Shown here one piece after another: positions 32,289 through 44,100 of a DNA stretch of 64,000 nucleotides (positions within the stretch are counted from its first letter, which is position 1; each line of letters starts with the position of its first letter). The notes below the pieces were generated by a model. It saw only the letters and a list, made by a program, of their open reading frames with translations. It was not told the DNA's origin and ran no database searches. The position numbers and the translations under genes are program-made. This DNA comes from Isoetes taiwanensis (lineage: Eukaryota > Streptophyta > Lycopodiopsida > Isoetales > Isoetaceae): the NCBI GenBank assembly GCA_021234155.1, contig JAJEKV010000006.1, positions 29,296,327-29,360,326 of the forward strand, written 5' to 3'.

Positions 32289-34211
32289 TTAACAAAAGGT
32301 TGGTCTATGGTGCCGTAAGGGGATGGAGGACCGTGATAACGGATATACATGCACTAATTTATATTTGGCCCAAGCCTTGATGATAAGATCCTGATACTCG
32401 AGAGTCGGATTTATGATCCATAGATTAAAGAAGTCACGCATTGCATAATATAGCTCCCATAAGTGGTCATCTGCATCCATAAATGCTTCTTCGTCGGTGA
32501 ATTCCCAATAGACCCAACTTCGTTGCAGGACTTGCAAGTTTTGGAGAGCTTTGTCATGAAGGAGCGTGACAATTTCCCACCCTTTTATGGCACAATACGT
32601 CACTTATGGTCCTGCAACAAACCCGACAATAGATATACAATCCATAAGTCATTTCGTATACTTAGAACTTCTCAAGAGGAAAAACAAGTAATATAGGAAG
32701 AATAAAATTTGTATTTAGAGGAGCATGAAACTGCTGATACAATAGTACATATATTGTAATGGCCGAAGGCCATACTCTATTAAATGTATACTCAGGAACT
32801 AGGTTCTGCGTCCTGATCCATTGGCGTAGGAGGCGGTGGCGGCTGCCAATGGCGCAGCAAGGTAACCCCTGGATCGACGGTGCTGGCAGCCAGAGAAGCA
32901 ACCTCTAGTGGGTTAGAAGTGGCCAAAGGAGCTTGTGGCGTTTCATGCTCATCCACGATGCTATATCTTGTCCCAAGGCAGTCAAAGAGCAAGTTCTGGC
33001 ACACGAGCACGTAGGTGAAGGTGCGATAGGGAAGCTTCTTATGGCCTGCCAAGGTGGATAATGCACGGAGGTTCCACCACGAAGCTTCGGCCTCTAAAGC
33101 TAGGTCTCGTACCACAAAAAGGACCTGTCCCTACCAGAAAGCGGATAGGAACAAGCGGGTGAGGTGATTTCCCAATGCTTTAACCCCTGGCTTGACAGAG
33201 GTAGCTACTTCCTTGTCAAGGTCCATGGTGACCTCTTCCTCCTTAAGTTCCCGCTTTTCTTCCCTCAGATGAGCTGGGTTATTGTAGGGATCCTCCTCCT
33301 TTTCATCCGACTCCAAGGAACATTGACCATATTAATATTCGGGACGTGAGGTCCCATGGCAGTGAAAGCTTCCTGAGGAGGTTGAGATGAAGGGTCCTGG
33401 AGCATAAGGTCTCTTAGCTGGAGGAGTGTGTCAACTGGCTCAATGGTTTCCTACTGAAACTGGAGTAGTTGCTGTACCTCTGTAGGGAGCTCAACCGACG
33501 TAAAGTCGATGAAGTCATCCACACAATACTCAGCAAACTCATAAATTACTTGCACTTTCGTTCTGGTCTTCACGCCAGCCACTACATAGTACGTCCACAT
33601 AATATCTTCCAATAGAAGATACTACTGCCCCTGGTGATAGATAACTGGGAGGGCATCCAAACCAGTCAGTCGCGTCCCCTGGTCTCGATGTGGAGGCATC
33701 TGTTCTGCTAGTTGCTTCCACCGGACGAAGTCATCCTCTCGGATGTACTCGTCATCTTCCTCATCAGAGGACTCGGGTGCTTTGCCCTTTTCTGCTTGCA
33801 AAGTTTCATCCTCCACATATTGATCCATGAGAATGGCCAGTGCAAAGGTCACTTCAAGATATTGCTGGCCCTCATGTGTCACTACTAGCAGATTTCAGCC
33901 CCATCTGAGCTTGTCCTTGAGAACATCCTAGGCATGCGTATCACCTCCCAACATCTCCCTTACTAATACTGTATCTCTTTCTAAGTAGAGCTGGGCCGGA
34001 TCCCCTAGAGGGATGCAGAGAGGGAGCATCTCTTGAGTATAAAACTCAAGGAAGCCTGTATAATCAGGGTGGGCCTGCATGTTGGTGATGAGGTCCACCT
34101 TCTGGAGCAGAAAAGCTTGTAGGAAGTCAAAGGAGACTTGAGAATCCCAGTGCTCTCCGTCTTGGTACCATTAGAGCAGGATTGGGATCGTCATTGAAGT
34201 TGCAAGTCATG
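32289..34211 (-). pseudogene. Additional ORF upstream of gag in gypsy 1
   Basis: Between leader and gag there is a long, decayed coding region not found in standard gypsy elements. It starts at an ATG near 34211 (MTCNFN). It contains an acidic segment with ESSDEEDDEYIREDDFVRWK (about 33750), a block with LAGHKKLPYRTFTYVLVC (about 33030) and a proline run before MDQD (about 32815). A final block carries FMDADDHLWELYYAMRDFFN (about 32450). The last three are conserved in gypsy 3 (59235-59960), supporting a selected ORF. No known domain was recognised. Confidence 0.7.
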
Positions 34212-34395
34212 GAGGAGGAAGAAGAAACAAAGAGAAGCAAGAGAAGGAATGAAACCCTAAAGGTCATTAAGAACACTTTTTATATGCTGACATCAGCATG
34301 AGTCATTAATGAATTTATATTTTTTTTTTCCAGACAAAGCTTGGATAGACAAGATTTGATTATATTGATACAACGGAAGATGCTTGAAGAACAAG

Positions 34396-34861
<466 letters not shown>

Positions 34862-34865
<4 letters not shown>

Positions 34866-35284
34866 CTGTAGGGGTCTGCAATGCGTCGGGGCAGCCGGGT
34901 TATCCCTTTCGCCTTTTGGTTTGGTTGCTGCTGCTGGTGGTCGCGACTCTGCTTGGCAAGCTCCTCTACTTGACGTTGCTGCTCGGCCCTATCGGCCTCT
35001 TCTTGCACTTGCATGACGGGTTGCGGCCATGCTCGTCTCAACCTCCGGTGGCCGGGCGTGATCCTCCATAGCAACTCCGCATGATAGCGGTCGGTCGGGC
35101 TTGCATGTCCAACCGAATTTATATCAATCCACCTTAAAGGAGGGACATCACCCCAAGCAAAACTTTGGGTGGCTTCATCGTACTCGTAAGGAGGAAGGTC
35201 GAAAGGGTCTCCAACTATGATGGCTCTTCCATCACCCGGACAAACATATTGAGCCCCCTGACTTTTGGGTCTCCCCCTCTCCAT
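34862..35284 (-). pseudogene. Open stretch upstream of the H3-like block, unrecognised
   Basis: 140 codons on the minus strand from MERGRPKSQG, with GDPFDLPPYEYDEATQSFAW and a Gln-rich, charged C-terminal part (EEADRAEQQRQVEELAK). It runs to the start of the H3-like block, but in a different frame. It may be the N-terminal part of the same transcript or unrelated element sequence. No domain was recognised. Confidence 0.4.
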
Positions 35285-35399
35285 CTACCAATTGTCATCC
35301 CCACGGGCAAGTTCTCAATCTGGCAGCTTCCCTTTGGGCGGGTTCTTCCTCCATCCACACACTTAAGCGGATAAAACTTGACTAGGATCAAAACTTGGT

Positions 35400-35670
35400 C
35401 GGGTTGTTCGACCAAGGTGCAGGGCTACTAGAGGAGGTTAAGTTTTATCAAAAAGCACTCGGACAAATGGAAGATAGGATAAGGAATCCTATGCCCGGCG
35501 ATGAAGCGTTGCACGAGCTCAGTCAAAAGTAGCTCCACCAGATACGGGTCAGTAACGAGGTGCTCTCCAAGTTGGGCAAATATTTGGGGCACACTTTGCT
35601 AGAACTTAGGGTACCTTTGGTGCGTGCTATATTTATTGCAATGGAGAAAGAAAGGCATGAGAGGAGGCGC
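35400..35670 (+). other. Possible plus-strand coding remnant in gypsy leader
   Basis: The plus strand reads, with stops removed, as an amphipathic Leu/Glu/Lys-rich peptide (FYQKALGQMEDRIRNPMPG, LSKLGKYLGHTLLELRVPL, ending EKERHERRR). It looks coding, but lies on the strand opposite to the surrounding gypsy element. Family unknown. Confidence 0.3.
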
Positions 35671-35894
35671 TAGTAGGTGGCGATGGCGTAGGGCAAAGGC
35701 GGAGGCAGAGCGCTTAAAGCTTCTACTCCGATGGCTATGGCGGATGGGCGAGGCGAGCGCTCAAGCGAAAGAGACGAGTAAAAAAATTAACCGTCACTTT
35801 TTATTTTTAAGTTCAAAATTTTTGTCAAAACTTTATTTAAAAAAAAAATTATATGCTGGCGGAATACACGTTTTTATACGTCGGACGCCGCTGG

Positions 35895-35970
35895 AATTAA
35901 ATGTGCTCCTCTCAGGATTCTAAGACGCCCAAATTAAATGTGCCCCTCTCAGGATTCTAAGACGCCCAAA
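35895..35970. repeat. ~37-bp tandem duplication in gypsy leader
   Basis: The block AATTAAATGTG(C/T)(T/C)CCTCTC...GATTCTAAGACGCCCA occurs twice in a row, followed by a partial third start. It is non-coding. Confidence 0.8.
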
Positions 35971-36230
35971 TTATAGTGGCGCCCGACTAAGGTTTTGGGC
36001 CCTATAACTGCCATTTCTATGGCGTTTGGAACATATGAACCCCTTGCTCCACCATCTGAACCTACTCACCCTGCTATAGAACACTCTCCTACTCAACTAA
36101 GTTAGTCCTCCCATAACTGGGTCACCCCACATGCTAACTACAGAGTTGGGAAAACTTTAACCTAAGACAAAGTCCCGTCAACTAACGAGTTAGACTATGG
36201 CCAGTGCAATGATTGGGTTACCAAAATCAT

Positions 36231-36242
36231 GCTCTGATACCA
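36231..36242 (-). other. Gypsy 1 primer-binding site
   Basis: On the minus strand TGGTATCAGAGC follows the LTR end (CGTCACA, one spacer base). It is complementary to the 3' end of initiator tRNA-Met, the usual primer for plant LTR retrotransposons. It fixes the element's orientation. Confidence 0.9.
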
Positions 36243-36243
36243 C

Positions 36244-36815
36244 TGTGACGCTCCCAGAATCCATACGATGCTCCCATTGTACAAATACGGGAATTCCCCT
36301 CCCGTGGCGTCTACATCACCATGGTAGGGCCCTCCGTCATACTCGGACCACTTGGGATGGCCAAGTGTCCGGACGAGGAACACGGAAGTGTCATTCGTTC
36401 CATGTCCTCTATGGGAATCTTATACAGTGGAAGCGTATATACACGTTAGCATACAACAATCATGCTAAAATAATATACCACCACGAAGGGTGACCCATCC
36501 ATCATCATCAATGAAAAGACAATACAACCATAAATAACATGAGCAATACACCATGACAAGGGCGCTACTCGGGCCTCAGACTCCATGGGATCAACTGATG
36601 GTCAGGGCCTCAAAATATCAACAGACGAAAGTATAACATGGCGTTGGCTGGCATAAGACAATGGCTAGGGTAATCCACTCCATCCGCCCCTCCTGTGCAC
36701 ACTTTGCAGATAGGCTGAAACATGTTATGGCGTAATTGTAGCCTTTCGGAGACGGAGTCGCATGGATTCACCCTATGGGACCACTCCAGGTTGCATCTCC
36801 CCGGTCCGATGAGGC
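36244..36815 (-). repeat. Gypsy 1 partial 5' LTR, inner piece
   Basis: 572 bp homologous to the TGTGAC-side part of the 3' LTR (25436-26010). It ends abruptly at 36815, then 45 bp containing a second PBS-like string lead to another LTR start at 36861. Confidence 0.88.
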
Positions 36816-36860
36816 CCATAATCCACAGGTCCCAGGATTGAAACCTGGCTCTGATACTAC

Positions 36861-37928
36861 TGTGACGCTCCCAGAATCTATACAATGCTCCCATCGTACA
36901 AATATGGGAATTCCCCTCCCGTGGCGACCACATCACCATGGTAGGACTCTCCGTCATACTCGGACCACTTGGGATGGCCAAGTGTCCGGGAAATGCGAAC
37001 ACTGGAGGTGTCATTCGTCCCCACGCCTTCTATGGGAATCCTATACAACGGAAGCGTACATACACGTTAGCATACAACAATCATGATAAGGGCGCTACCC
37101 AGGGCTCAGACTCCATGGGGATCAACTGACGGCCAGGGCCTCAAGATATCAACGTATTTAAGTATAACATGGCGTTGGCTGGTAGAAGACAATGCCTAGG
37201 GTAGTTCACACATCCGCCCCTCCTGTGCACACTTTGCAGATAGGCTGAAACATGCTATAGCGTGATTGTAGCCTTCCGGAGACGCAGTCTCATGGATCCA
37301 ACCTATGGGACCACTCCGGGTTGCATCTCCCAGGTCCGAAGAGGCAGGTCACGAAAGTATCCCCTCCCCGAACATAATGGATCCCTGGGTGTACTAGAGA
37401 CTACGTGCCACTAAATGCACACGCAGCCGTACCCGACTGGAACCCAAAAAAATCCATGGACAGTTAGGCGCGCCCATCGAGCCAGGGACATCCATATAGG
37501 CACGCTCTCGTGACCCAGAAGGTGTCGGACCCATACTCGGCCCCACAGTGAGGACGGGCTATAAGCCTAGCACATTATAAGAGTCTTGTAGCCACGCTAG
37601 GCAAGACCCCACCCCCGTTTCACCATTGTGCTCGTTGTCTGATGTTGAATCACGCGATAGCCTCACAGCCAGATGGGCTCTTGTGCACAGGTCACAATTA
37701 TTGGGTATTAAGGGGTCTAACTAGAAACATCTCTAGTTCTAAGAGGCTTTCAGGTCTCTACCCTTTTCTTAATTACAATACACAGAGGGAGCAGAAAGAA
37801 AGAAAATAAATACCATCCAACGTATCCATCATCATCATAATAACATATGAAAGAGAATTTAACCATTCCATCTATTCAAAGAAGTGTTAGCGGAAGTACA
37901 AGCTATCTAGGGACTAACCAAATCTTGG
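36861..37928 (-). repeat. Gypsy 1 partial 5' LTR, outer piece
   Basis: Begins TGTGACGCTCCCAGAATC and follows the 3' LTR up to the position equivalent to about 26582; the remaining ~380 bp are missing. There is an internal deletion of roughly 100 bp near 37085. It is preceded by GGCTCTGATACTAC (36847-36860), a degenerate reverse PBS. Its outer edge abuts gypsy 2. Confidence 0.87.
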
Positions 37929-38039
37929 CTTCCAATCAATGTTTTCTTCTATTTATTGATGAATGTTATCCCGCTTTGGAGTCTTTGTCATATGAGTGCG
38001 ATAGTGAGGCCATAGAGAATTCAAAAGGCCAAAAAGAGT

Positions 38040-38735
38040 TGCGGGATCTCATTGTATGAATTTCGTGATGTGTTCCCCGAGGAACCCGCCTCGAGAGCCT
38101 TCCACCTAGTAGAGGGATTGAACATGAGATTGATTTAGAGCCCGGATCCAAACCCGTGTTTCAGTAGCCCTTATAGATTGTCCATATTGGAGCAAGAGGA
38201 GGTAAAGAAGGTGTTCATGAGTCATTAGCCAAAGGGTTTGTGAGACCTAGCAAATCCCCTTATGGTGCTCCCGTCATTCTAGTCAAGAAAAGGACGGATC
38301 AATGCGGATGTGCATTGATTATCGTGCCTTGAATAAGATCACGATCAATAATAGGTATCCTTTGCCTAGAATTGACGAGTTTATGGATAGATTAACAGGG
38401 AGCTAAATATTTTTCTAAGTTGGATTTTATGAGTGGTTATCACCAAATAAGGGGTGAAGGAGTTCTGATGTACATAAGACGCCTTCGGGACCACCTTGGT
38501 CATTTTGAATTTTTGGTGATGCCTTTCAAACTAACGAATGCTCCTCGCTACTTTTTCCGTAATGATGAATGAGGTTTTTGCAGGATGTCTTGATACTTTT
38601 GTTGAAGTATTTTTAGATGATATCCTGGTGTATAGCAAAACCTTAGATGAGCATTTGAATCATTTGCGTTCTATGCTAACTCGCCGCTCGAAGATAAGTT
38701 GTATGCAAAGATGTCAAAGTGCTAATTTTTGAAAG
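38040..38735 (+). pseudogene. Gypsy 2 reverse transcriptase, broken
   Basis: RT blocks in several frames: PYRLSILEQEEVKK near 38170, [12 protein letters not shown]-like near 38255 and [11 protein letters not shown]-like near 38308. The catalytic VFLDDILVYSKTLDEHLNHL is at about 38608-38667, with the Asp pair intact. Stops and frameshifts interrupt the first 500 bp. Confidence 0.85.
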
Positions 38736-39549
38736 CACAGTGGAATATTTAGGTCACATTGTATCTGGAAGGTGTAGTCATGTAGATCCCAAGAAGACGG
38801 AAGCAATTCAGTCTTGGCCTGTGCCAAAGAATGCATCTGAGTTGCGTAGTTTCTTGGGATTGGCCAGCTATTATCGCAGGGTTGTCTGGAAGTTTGCCAA
38901 GATTGCAGCTGCTTTAACTATGTTGTTGAAAACTAATGTCCAGTGGCAATGGACGGGGAAGCAGCAGCAGGCAACGTATATGCTGAAGAGGTTGCTGACC
39001 TCAGCTCCTATTCTGTTGATTCCAGACATGAGTAAACATTATGAGGTTTACACGGATGCATGTGGTTATTCCATTGGTGTTGTTCTCATGCAGGATGGAA
39101 GAATAGTGGCGTATGAAAGCCACCAACTCAATGCTGCTGAGAAGAACTATTCCACCTATGAGCATGAGTTAATAGCAATGGTTCATGCGCTCAAAGTCTG
39201 GAAACATTATCTCCGCAATAAGTGTGAGTTTGTGGTCTATACCGATCATAAACCGTTGAAATTCCTGCAAAGCCAGACCGAGGTAAGTCCAAGGCAAGCT
39301 AGATGGTTGGACTTTCTTTCTCAGTTTCATTTTCATGTTAAACATCTTCCCGGGAAAAAGAATCCTGTTGCTGATGCTCTTTCTAGGGTTCGGGAAGTAA
39401 ATGCGATGGTTCAATGTGAAGTTGCATTGTTGCCACAGATTAAGCAAGCATATGACTTGGATGCCTATATCCATCCAAGTTACCTGATGCTTGGGATATC
39501 CAGAATGGGCTCTGGTATCATAAGGGACGTATTTATGTTCCTGCTGTAG
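38719..39549 (+). pseudogene. Gypsy 2 RT thumb and RNase H (276-codon open stretch)
   Basis: The longest uninterrupted gypsy reading frame in the window. It reads VEYLGHIVSG, then SELRSFLGLASYYRRV and HYEVYTDACGYSIGVVLMQD (RNase H catalytic Asp). STYEHELIAMVHALKVWKHY (catalytic Glu), FVVYTDHKPLKFL (Asp) and GKKNPVADALSRV complete the domain. All RNase H catalytic positions I can see are present. The 3' end leaves the integrase frame near 39545. Confidence 0.88.
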
Positions 39550-39554
39550 ACACT

Positions 39555-39790
39555 TTGAGAAAGCAATTATTGAGCGAATTTCATGATGCACCTTATGCTG
39601 GACATGGAGGTGAATGGAAAACCTATGAATCGCTCAAAAGAATGTTTTACTGGCCTAGCTTGAAAGAGGATGTGCAAGAATATATGAAAGTTTCTGAGAC
39701 TTGTCAGCAGGTTAAAGCGGGTCGAGGCACGACTCCAAGGCTTTTACAACCTCTGCCTGTGCCAAGAACCAACAAAAATGTTGGTGTAGT
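39555..39790 (+). pseudogene. Gypsy 2 integrase zinc-binding N-terminus
   Basis: LLSEFHDAPYAGHGG, then RMFYWPSLKEDVQEYMKVSE and TCQQ. This is the HHCC domain with both His and one Cys, but the first Cys of the usual CxxC reads Ser (VSETC). It stops before the DDE core. Confidence 0.8.
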
Positions 39791-39835
39791 ATGTGCAGCA
39801 TATGCCCAATCAGATACTTCCAATATGGCGTGACG

Positions 39836-41100
39836 TAAAATTTCTTCTTCTTACCTTCAAGTTTGAATCCTCAAAGCGTGATGCCGCATTCTAATGGGGT
39901 GAAGAATAGGTGATAGACAATCCCTCTTCATATGATATGACTTTGCCTCCCGCCAACTATGAGATCCCGCCAACTATGAGAGCCAACTATGACTCTTGAT
40001 AGGTATACCAACGAATATGGCTTGAAATTGGCCCCATTCTAGTCTTGTGGATGTTATTCTAATATCAAGTATTAGAATGATGCATAATCAAAGTTTGTTG
40101 ATGTCCAACCCATACCTTATGTCTAACCCATACCTTATGTCTAACCCATACCTTCATACCTTATGTAATTTTTTCTGCTAAACCATTGGATTGTAAACCA
40201 TTGGATTTGTTAAATATGAATAAACACAAATAAATGCAAATACGAGCATCTGAATGGTCCAGAGCTTCAACTTGAAAAGCTCCGGTGACGCAACAAAGAT
40301 CCGGAGGTAGAATCGACAACGGAATTGTCTGTACACAAATTCGGAACAAAATTCCGAAATAAGAAACTGCAGCAAGAGGAATGAAGGAGGAACAAATAAA
40401 CGGACCAAACCAACCAACCAAAAAAAACCGTCTAGGTTCAGAAATCTCTTCTGATAAGTACAGCCATAGCTATACAGACAATTTACTGGCCGGGTCGAAC
40501 CCCGGCAATACCAGCCAGTTACAAACATCTGATTTAATGACAAGAAACCGCGATCGAATCGCCCCCATGGCAGAGCCATCACAGCCCTGTTCTGCTCCTC
40601 AAGAAAGCCCTGTTCCATTCCGCTCTGCAAGAAAATCAGGTTCGCCACAAATAGAAGCCCATGTGCCACTGAACTCCCTAAAAATAAACATCTGAAACTA
40701 AACATCTGAAACTGCAATAAACAAACCCCAAAAATAATGAAAACCCACCTCAACCTTTAAGGGACAGATGAAAAGATCTTTCGGGGACCTTATTTTACAT
40801 AATAGCATCTTAAATTCTAAAATTAGCTTAGTAGCTTTGGGGAATATATTTTAATAGTTCGAGCATTAGGATGCTTACGGATTGGCCATGAAATCCAAAA
40901 TGGAAATCTTAGATATTCAAAGATGCTTTCCACACATTGGACACTAAATTTCTTGTACCATTTCTAGTATGCTAAACACTTGCTCTAGAAATGGATCAAA
41001 AATGTCTATCTAAACCTGTTGTTTGCTCTCCTTTTTTCCAAAATAATTGTGTGAATTTTTTTATCCTTGGCTACGAGAGTTAAAAAGGCATCGGCACCCT
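39836..41100. other. Intergenic sequence without recognised gene
   Basis: Contains three near-copies of an 18-bp block (GTCTAACCCATACCTTAT) at about 40097-40155. A minus-strand open stretch of 191 codons (40178-40753) is rich in Phe, Leu and Val and has no recognisable motif; I do not call it a gene. Confidence 0.5.
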
Positions 41101-41136
41101 TGGACATGAGATATATAGCTTACTAGATGGTTTGTT

Positions 41137-41142
41137 TTTATT
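41137..41142 (-). terminator. Poly(A) signal candidate for the host gene
   Basis: AATAAA on the minus strand about 25 bp past the stop codon at 41167. The position is suitable for 3' end formation of the nine-exon gene. Confidence 0.55.
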
Positions 41143-41166
41143 GTAGAAACAATTTGTTCACATTGT

Positions 41167-44100
41167 TCATGCTTCAATACTGATGCTTCTTAAGCTTGGG
41201 GTATAATGCATCTCCATTTCGATCTCTTTCTTGGATTCTTGCACCTGAAATAAAAGCTCTAGTCAATCAATGCTTCAATTCTTCAACGGAAGACCATTTT
41301 TTGGAACTTACTAGTCTAGCCACATCATCTTCCGACATGTCATAACATAGCTCGGCTGTTTTTAGCTGGCGTAGACGCCTCTCAATTTCCTACATCAAAG
41401 AATAATTTGAAAATTTAAGAGATCATAGCTCCATAAAGTCACTATTCTTACCTCACACTTAGCTTGAAATTCTCTCATGTCCTTCCGCTCAGCCAAGTAG
41501 TCATCAACAGCGGTTGTCATTACAAGTTGGTTTAAAGCTTTGGCAACAACTTCCTGCTGGATGGATTGTGAAAACTCCTCCGACGGCGTGTCTGATTCTT
41601 TCTTATTAGTATCACCTGAGCTGTAGATTGGTGATGGCGGTGAATCTGCATAGTAGCATAAAATGAAGCATAAGAAAATGAACGGTATGATAGAAGATAT
41701 TTGGCATTAGGCGACTAGGAACGAGAAAAGTAGTTGAGTTTGATAGAGTGACTGCTGTGACGTAAATAGTCATTTTAGCCTGCATCATTTCGACAATATC
41801 AACGGACTTTGTGAAAACCCCATCGACTTCCTCGAATGGAATTTGAAGGCTTTCGCCTGATGAAATGATGGCATGTGAAGATCTTAGCGAGTTAGAGTGA
41901 GATTTCGGTAACTCTTAACACCCCCTCTAAAGAAAAGCTAAATGTTGCTGCTGTAGCAGCTGAACTCCCAAAGGCTTGCTTCTTAAGAGAGGTAAATTCG
42001 GAGCCAATAAGAGGTTTTGTCATGCCATCAAGAAGATGCAGAGCTGAAGCATTATCTGTTATCTTGCAAAGCAAGCCTTAAGATCGAGAGGCTTGTTATC
42101 AGGATGGAATTTGCGGTCTTTAACGGTCTTTAACAAGTTCAACGACCCCAGAATTATCAAGATGGAGTTTGACTATTTTGAGTGGTAGCTGAAGATCCTA
42201 AAAATGATAAGAAGCCAAAGCATTTCCTGGGGATCAGCAGAAAGCTCAACTCAGCCTTAATGGAACTGTAATCTGCTTTTTAGATGTCCAAGTAATAAGA
42301 ATGGTGCAAGCATAAAAATAGACCTGAAGACTTTCTGAGATCTGGATCATTTCAAGCATGATCTGCATCAGTAACGACAATAGTTCTGGGTCTGCTTGCT
42401 ACTGAGGCTGTTTCAAAGCATGAATAAACATACTTACTGCAAAAGCAATATCTGGTCGAGTAATAGTAAGGAGCCTACTAACTTTTTATATAAAGTAGGA
42501 TCACATGAGTCTCCTTCAAGATCAAGAGTAAGCTTTGTACCTGCATCAAAGGGATTAATGGCAGGGTTTGCAATTTGCCATAAAAAACATTCACTATACC
42601 TCCTTAAGATACTTGGGTTGTGTAAGACGGCTGTAACTTGCATTCTGCCAGACTTCTACCCCCCATGAGTCTGATTTCAACCCGTGCCTTAATTTGCTCC
42701 TTGATATTAAAAATCTCGTCTGTAGCATCTCCTGTTACAATAATACCATAGAGATGGTGCAGATATGGAATAAGAGTGCAGATTTTCTGTTTATATCCTT
42801 GTAATATAGACAGGGATCAGCCCCAGACCTCGTGTAACCTGTGATGCCAATACCTAGGAGTCGGCTTAAGACCATACAAGCTTCTCCTGTACAATAAGCT
42901 TTATTATCAAGTAAGCCATAGTACCCACCTTCTGCTAGCTGCTAATGCGACAACCCTAAACAGTTTACTTCGAGCCATTGGGGAAAGACATCAATATAAT
43001 CTTGTCCAAATTTTTGGCTGTAGCACTTAGCTACTAATCTGGCCTTATATTTAGCAATAGTACCATCAGAGTCGAATTTCGTCCTAAACGCCTATTTGTT
43101 ATCAACAATGTTAGGATGTTTAGGTCTAGGAATAAGCTGCCAAGTATCTTGCTTGGAGAGCATAAGCAATTCAGCATGCATAGTTTCTCACCATTCCTTA
43201 GACAGAGCTGCTTGGAATATAAGTGTGGATCATGATGGTCAAGGACTTTAGCCATCAATGTATTATTACAGGTACAATCCTTAGGAGATAAAGGAGTTGC
43301 TGATAAAGCAGAAGCTGCTGGTTGTGAATGATCTTCTGCACTAGGAAAATTGGTATATCGAGAAAAGGTTGGCTCCTATAAAAAGGACATCTGCCAGCTA
43401 AATGTTGATCAGTAAACTCGCTACTAGAAGTAGAAGATAAAGCAGAAGACTCCCCTCGGCACAGAAATCAAAATCTATGGTGTGACAAGATCCCTGCTCA
43501 GTAGACATGCTAGAAGATGAAGTATATGAGACGAGATGCTAAATCAGATGCAGAATCAGTTCTGCTCAAAATTGAAGATGAGCAGGCTGATCATGGCTAT
43601 CATATTCAGCATCCTCCATAAAATTCGCACTTCTGGAATTTTAAACTTGCTAGTATAGACATTCCAAGCTTTCTGCATGGTTGAATAACCTAAAATTATG
43701 CACTTGACAGCTCGATCAGCAAGCTTTCCCTGTTTCTTGAGCAACTCCATAGGTATGCCTGAATAAGCCAAAGAACCAAAGACCCTGAGATTTTTCACAT
43801 TATGTTTCCTGCCAAACAAAGGATGAAATGGTGTTTGATTTTTCAAGGCTACTGTAAGTGCCGATTAACTAAATAGGCTGCTGTGCAAACTGCTTTGGCC
43901 AAAAGCCAAGACCTAAGTATTTGTGAGCAAGCATTCTGCAAACAAGGTCTTGAAGTGATTTATTTTTATACTCAGTGTTTTTTATGCTACAGACATTTTT
44001 ATGCTACATCACTGGACAGTTTCTTGTCCATTATGTAAATACAGGATATCGTGACAACCTGAAGGTGCAGGAGATGCTGAAGGACAAGTTTGTTGGCTTG

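Larger units (their letters stand above)
37929..39835 (+). mobile_element. Ty3/gypsy fragment (gypsy 2): RT, RNase H, integrase N-terminus
   Basis: Plus-strand pol fragment of a different gypsy family. It starts in the protease-RT linker (EFRDVFPEEPA near 38060), runs through RT and RNase H, and ends in the integrase zinc-binding region near 39780. No LTR was identified at either end. It abuts the truncated LTR of gypsy 1. Confidence 0.9.

Noticed and set aside
35971-35995. Plus-strand TGGCGCCCGAC as a possible second PBS
   Set aside because: No LTR ending in CA lies just upstream, and the surrounding element is on the minus strand with its own PBS at 36231.
40480-40530. tRNA-like T-arm (GGGTCGAACCCC) on the plus strand
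   Set aside because: No D-arm or acceptor partner could be found, and the T-loop lacks the usual TTC.
40178-40753. 191-codon minus-strand open stretch, hydrophobic
   Set aside because: No recognisable motif, no conserved neighbour or splice partner; an open frame of this length occurs by chance in AT-rich DNA.
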